A DNA stretch of 64,000 nucleotides from Symbiodinium natans (taxonomy: Eukaryota > Sar > Dinophyceae > Suessiales > Symbiodiniaceae), in assembly GCA_905221605.1 (NCBI GenBank), contig CAJNDS010002624.1:97501-161500 (forward strand), read 5' to 3'. Made by a program: the position numbers and the translations under genes. Below, piece by piece: positions 60,398 to 64,000 of the stretch. Below the pieces are notes generated by a model. It had not been told where the DNA came from. It did not search any database and saw only the letters and a list, made by a program, of their open reading frames with translations. Within the stretch, counting starts at the first letter, position 1, and each line of letters starts with the position of its first letter.

Positions 60398-60436
60398 AAT
60401 CTATATTTAACATACATAAACATTCTTTAGAACACT

Positions 60437-63400
60437 TTACCTAGAACTGCAATTACACCCAACACACCAAGCTTCGCAGTTGTCGCTTTCGTGGGCGATA
60501 TTGTTGTCTAGCCTCTGGGCTGTCATGTTACTTGTTAAGAAGCCGTTCTTAAATTCAAATTCAAAGTTACACCCGCAGTTGTTACAATGACTGTAGACTC
60601 TCTTCATAAACCAACCTGGGTTAATATACTTACTTTCGTTTATTTCTCTATTCGCTTTCTGATCTTGTAGCTTATAGGCGTTTATCTGGTTAAGCCAATA
60701 TTTATGCAAGGTGGTTTCGTTCAGTTCGTTCTCTGCTTCGGCACTCTCGTAGAACAAGACATTATTAAAGTCGGTGCTTCTGGTCAAGGCACACCACAAC
60801 CACTCACGAGTTACTAAATGCGACTTCTCCCATTCGTGTATAACGATCTTACCGTCAATTGAAGCCCCTTGCGCGGAATGGCAGGTGGTGCAGTAGTCGT
60901 ATCTGAAATGCTTGTCTAAGGTGGCCATATCGGTTATATACTGCTGTTTGGATTTAACATTCTCTAACTTAACTATGTTCTTGGATATGCTTACGATCCT
61001 AAACCTATAATTAACATTGAATTTGACGTTGTTCGTTTTCTTGTATAATCGGCAGATTAAGATCTCATCCACTTCATACTTGTCGGTTTTACCTAAACTC
61101 TTTCGGATTGCATTAGACACAGTTAAGCACCTCATATTCGTATAGGCTATGTTCTTCTGTGATTCTGTCATATCACCGGTTGTATTAAAATACTTATGAA
61201 CAAACTCGGATAAAGATAACTTATGAAGCCACATGTCATCATACATCATATCTAATATTTTTCTGTTGGCTTCTGCCGTTGGGTCCCCTTGTTGTCCTAA
61301 TCTCTTACATATGGTAAGCATAACGTTATACTTGAAGATCTGATCAATACATTCATCTGCGTATTCGTCGGGCTTCCTTGTATTAGTTAGGTCTTCAATT
61401 GGCGGTAGCTGTTTAACATCACCCGCTCCGATTATGATTTTATTCGGGTTTTTCTTAACGAATTCAGCTGTGCTGAATTGCTTCGCGAATTCTCTGATCC
61501 TATTTAATATATGTGTGCCATTCATATAGATCTCGTCAAAGACAATACAATTATAACTGCTATGGTCAAACTCGGGGAGCTTCTCCCCATCGCCAACGGG
61601 TATGGCAAAAAACTTATTAGTAGTCACTGCATCGTCATTTATATTCTGCGATAAGCTATTCTGTGGCACTACGAAGAGAGTTTTATAGCCCAACTTGCTG
61701 AAATGCTTTGCTATATGCGACTTGCCACCACCTGCGTATTTAGATCGGATCATCATAGGGTTATGCGTTACAATATCTTTTGCTATACTTTCCGTGTCCC
61801 ACTCGTTTTCTATGGGTCGGGTCTCATTGCTAACTACGGGAATTGGTATCAGTTCGTTCTTTTTTGGTGTCCACTGCTCTGTGGGTCCCGCTATGTTTTT
61901 ACTCTTCTCGTGTCTCCACCCGCCGATACGATCGGAAAACTCTATTAGGTTCTTGGCTCGTCTTAAATGCTCCTTCCTAATGACGAAGGCATCTGTTTTA
62001 ACACTCCACACTCCTATATGATTTTCTGTTAGCTTGGTGTAGTCGGTGTGCATTTTAAAGTTATGGTGTTGTAATAATAATTCTTTTATGTATATATATC
62101 CGTTTCGTAGGGTGGCTTTATCGGTCACTGTTAAGCAATCATATTTTCTGTCCATCTCCTTTTCTACGAAGTCTGTCTCGCCGTTAGGTAACTCAATCTC
62201 ATCAACATACATACCCGAGATTCTGTTAATCTTTCCTCCGATCTTGTTCTGATAATATAAGGCTTCCTTTAGAGTATCAAAGGCATAACTTTTATGGGAT
62301 TTATTTGTGTTCTTCTCAAGTAGCCCGAAGTTAACATTAGCTATCAATTTCTTTATTCTGATGTCTTCGGCTGGTTTGTCAGAGATGTCTGTCTTCCATA
62401 ATTCCGCTGTGATCTTCCTATAATCCACCTTGTATACTCTGGATGGTTGCTTATAATCAAGAATCTTACATTGCTTCACGAAGTGCTTTAAAAACATACC
62501 ATATACTAAAGTGTAGGCTTTATTGAAAAACAAACTCCGCTTGGTGGGCTTGACCAAGTAGAGAGTTAGATCGTGAAAATCTGTCACTGTGCCACTGAAG
62601 GGCTTCCATATATCAAACTGAGTGAATACCGGTATCTCGGCGATCTTATTAAAAGCAGAAGTGTAAGCTTTTCTTACATCTATCTCCGTAGTCACTTCTG
62701 GGGTATAAAAGTATTTGTCGTCTTTGTCTGTCTTAGGGTTATATAAATAATAATGTTTATTTATTTCACCCGTTGGGGGGATGGTGCGACACTCCTTGAA
62801 AATCTCTACGTCTACTTCGTTGTAATATGACTTGTGAGTAGACTTGAAGAGGGCGGTGTTAAAATTAAACATAGCTTTAGACATCTTATTGTAGATCTGC
62901 TCCGTTCTCACGCAGATGGAACCATCTATAGAATTATTTACTAAGTTCTGGGTCTTAACCTTGTATTTGATTATTTTATCTTTGATCTTAAATTTAAAGT
63001 TCAGTTCAGATACGAACCCTGCACTAAATCTAACCTGTGGCTCATACCCCGCCTGTTTGCTAAGATAAAAGAGATGAGATAGATCGTAACCATTATACAC
63101 CAATGTGTATTCGCTGTGTTCTGTGTATTTACGAATGTCGTCTAGGGATGTGATCATTTTACACTCCACTGGCTCCTCCTTCTCGTTAAGGTGATAATCT
63201 GAAGATGCCTTAACAGATATACTATAATTACTGTTTTTCGGTAGTGTCTGGTGTAACATCCTCAGATTATCATTTGCTGTGTAGATGTGGCTGTTCTTCA
63301 CGATAGCATATAATGCTGGAATGTTGTGATTTTTCCTTGCTGGTTCGTGCTTATAAATGAGATTCTCAAACGCATCATATATTCTGACTTGCAAGTTGAA

Positions 63401-64000
63401 ATATTCAAAGACCTTCGTCATGTCTGTTATTGACGCCCCCTTTGTTTTAAAATCTTCTTCCGTCTTATTTATGATTTTCAGGATGGCTTCTTTGGTGAGT
63501 TTGTTCTTCTCTCTCTTGTGGTCTCCCATAAGGGTATCCTTATAATAATCGGTCAAGGTGTTAAACCAACACTCGTTCTTAACATAATGATCTACTTTAA
63601 TGGCTTCCTTAAAGGTCTCATACTGTGGATAGTGTGGATCTAAGGGTGTCTGAATATATCTGTGATACATACTGACATTCACTGTGTTTGTTAGGTCTTC
63701 GTCTTGTGGCTTGAAAGCATCGGCGTTATCTACCCTTTCGGCATAATTAACTTTAATACAGTCAATGTAACCTTCTGCGTAACCAACTTCGGCTTTAAAA
63801 CTGTCATCTGTCATTAATAACAACTTGAGCCTATAGAACGTCTTAGAATCGGCTTTCTCATATTTGAATATGCGTCTCCCCGCTAATTTTTCTACCCACG
63901 GTGTTGTCGGAACGTTGGCAGTTAAAGGGTTCATGTATACTGGGACATATTCCCTACCCCTACTGTCTCTAAAGGACGTTTTTAATACACCTTTGTCTGC
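60437..64000 (-). CDS. Family-B DNA polymerase fused to superfamily-1 helicase (5' end beyond window)
   Basis: 1165 residues from the ATG at 63934, but 22 more in-frame codons run to the window edge without a stop, so the true start is probably outside. Polymerase palm: motif A TTEIDVRKAYTSAFNK (Asp419), motif B IKKLIANVNFGLLEK (527-541), motif C VWSVKTDAFVI (642-652), where the usual DTDS is KTDA, keeping the second Asp (648). Helicase: Walker A AGGGKS (734-739), Walker B CIVFDEIYM (Asp800-Glu801), motif III GAGDVKQLPP (836-845), motif V TCHSAQGASID (1017-1027), motif VI WLWCALTRS (1045-1053). The C-terminal Cys cluster (HCNNCGC ... CEAWCVGCNC) is probably a zinc ribbon. Residues 120-220 have NECWFNTL and NSHIY, vaguely OTU-like. 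A one-protein replisome for the element. Confidence 0.8.
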   Translation of the reverse strand, partial: ADKGVLKTSFRDSRGREYVPVYMNPLTANVPTTPWVEKLAGRRIFKYEKADSKTFYRLKLLLMTDDSFKAEVGYAEGYIDCIKVNYAERVDNADAFKPQDEDLTNTVNVSMYHRYIQTPLDPHYPQYETFKEAIKVDHYVKNECWFNTLTDYYKDTLMGDHKREKNKLTKEAILKIINKTEEDFKTKGASITDMTKVFEYFNLQVRIYDAFENLIYKHEPARKNHNIPALYAIVKNSHIYTANDNLRMLHQTLPKNSNYSISVKASSDYHLNEKEEPVECKMITSLDDIRKYTEHSEYTLVYNGYDLSHLFYLSKQAGYEPQVRFSAGFVSELNFKFKIKDKIIKYKVKTQNLVNNSIDGSICVRTEQIYNKMSKAMFNFNTALFKSTHKSYYNEVDVEIFKECRTIPPTGEINKHYYLYNPKTDKDDKYFYTPEVTTEIDVRKAYTSAFNKIAEIPVFTQFDIWKPFSGTVTDFHDLTLYLVKPTKRSLFFNKAYTLVYGMFLKHFVKQCKILDYKQPSRVYKVDYRKITAELWKTDISDKPAEDIRIKKLIANVNFGLLEKNTNKSHKSYAFDTLKEALYYQNKIGGKINRISGMYVDEIELPNGETDFVEKEMDRKYDCLTVTDKATLRNGYIYIKELLLQHHNFKMHTDYTKLTENHIGVWSVKTDAFVIRKEHLRRAKNLIEFSDRIGGWRHEKSKNIAGPTEQWTPKKNELIPIPVVSNETRPIENEWDTESIAKDIVTHNPMMIRSKYAGGGKSHIAKHFSKLGYKTLFVVPQNSLSQNINDDAVTTNKFFAIPVGDGEKLPEFDHSSYNCIVFDEIYMNGTHILNRIREFAKQFSTAEFVKKNPNKIIIGAGDVKQLPPIEDLTNTRKPDEYADECIDQIFKYNVMLTICKRLGQQGDPTAEANRKILDMMYDDMWLHKLSLSEFVHKYFNTTGDMTESQKNIAYTNMRCLTVSNAIRKSLGKTDKYEVDEILICRLYKKTNNVKFNVNYRFRIVSISKNIVKLENVKSKQQYITDMATLDKHFRYDYCTTCHSAQGASIDGKIVIHEWEKSHLVTREWLWCALTRSTDFNNVLFYESAEAENELNETTLHKYWLNQINAYKLQDQKANREINESKYINPGWFMKRVYSHCNNCGCNFEFEFKNGFLTSNMTAQRLDNNIAHESDNCEAWCVGCNCSSR

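Larger units (their letters stand above)
47925..64000. mobile_element. Integrated Polinton-like virus / virophage-like element (right end outside window)
   Basis: An abrupt change from GC-rich, repeat-laden host DNA to AT-rich, intron-free, gene-dense DNA with short or overlapping gene spacing. It carries the capsid/packaging set (major and minor capsid proteins, A32-type ATPase), a lipase, fibre genes, GIY-YIG proteins and a polymerase-helicase: the gene set of PLVs and virophages. The left boundary is placed just after host-type GGTTTAGGGTTAAGGG at 47902-47919. The right terminus, terminal inverted repeat and target duplication cannot be seen. No integrase or adenovirus-type protease is found in the visible 16 kb. 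Confidence 0.88.

Noticed and set aside
1-64000. tRNA or rRNA genes
   Set aside because: I looked for cloverleaf-like and rRNA core sequences and saw none I could support; a covariance-model scan would settle it.

Overview
The window looks like nuclear DNA of a microbial eukaryote, most likely an alga or alveolate. I favour a dinoflagellate-like host but cannot prove it. The evidence is pervasive plant/alga-type telomere heptamers (TTTAGGG/CCCTAAA) in both orientations, GC-rich intron-split genes, many homopolymer and microsatellite tracts, and a 100-N scaffold gap at 23980-24079.

Region 1 (1-24 kb) is gene-poor and repeat-rich. It holds dozens of interstitial telomere-like arrays, several homogenised into 7- or 8-base variants (TTTAGGGG, TTCAGGGG, CCCTGAA). 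Between them lie small hairpin elements, poly-C tracts, an AT-rich satellite island (17.7-19.2 kb), a large fold-back (19.25-19.55 kb) and a C-rich minisatellite (19.8-22.5 kb). Two probable host exons stand out, both on the minus strand: a multi-pass membrane protein (6.2-7.1 kb) and the N-terminus of a protein with a myristoylation-type start (8.7-9.1 kb).

Region 2 (24-38 kb) carries plus-strand, multi-exon host genes: an acidic/Ala-Pro-rich protein just right of the gap, a BTB/POZ-domain protein (26.7-28.2 kb), an EF-hand protein (28.7-32.6 kb), and further exons at 33.4-35 kb. Exon limits are my own reading of open frames and AG/GT sites and are approximate. Region 3 (38-47.9 kb) returns to telomere-like arrays and degenerate intergenic DNA, including the longest perfect TTTAGGG array (41584-41777).

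Region 4 (about 47.92 kb to the right edge) is sharply different. It is AT-rich, intron-free and densely coding, and is an integrated Polinton-like virus (PLV) or virophage-like element cut by the window edge. Recognisable genes are an A32-type packaging ATPase, a major capsid protein, a minor capsid (penton-like) protein, a lipase-like hydrolase with a complete Ser-Asp-His set, a long trimeric fibre, a detached Peptidase_S74 fibre-tip chaperone, two paralogous GIY-YIG proteins each with a zinc-knuckle tail, a small DUF5754-like protein, two proteins sharing an N-terminal LRL[RK]PTY[DE]E tag, and a >1165-residue protein joining a family-B DNA polymerase to a superfamily-1 helicase. The capsid, packaging, fibre and replication genes together would suffice for making particles and copying the genome. 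No integrase or capsid protease is seen; these may lie beyond base 64000.

The most notable regulatory signal is a TCTA core in an AT-rich setting, 8-18 bases upstream of nine element genes including the capsid, fibre and lipase. TCTA is the late promoter core described for the giant virus CroV and its virophage mavirus, so this element may be tuned to the transcription machinery of a co-infecting giant virus. That last step is inference.
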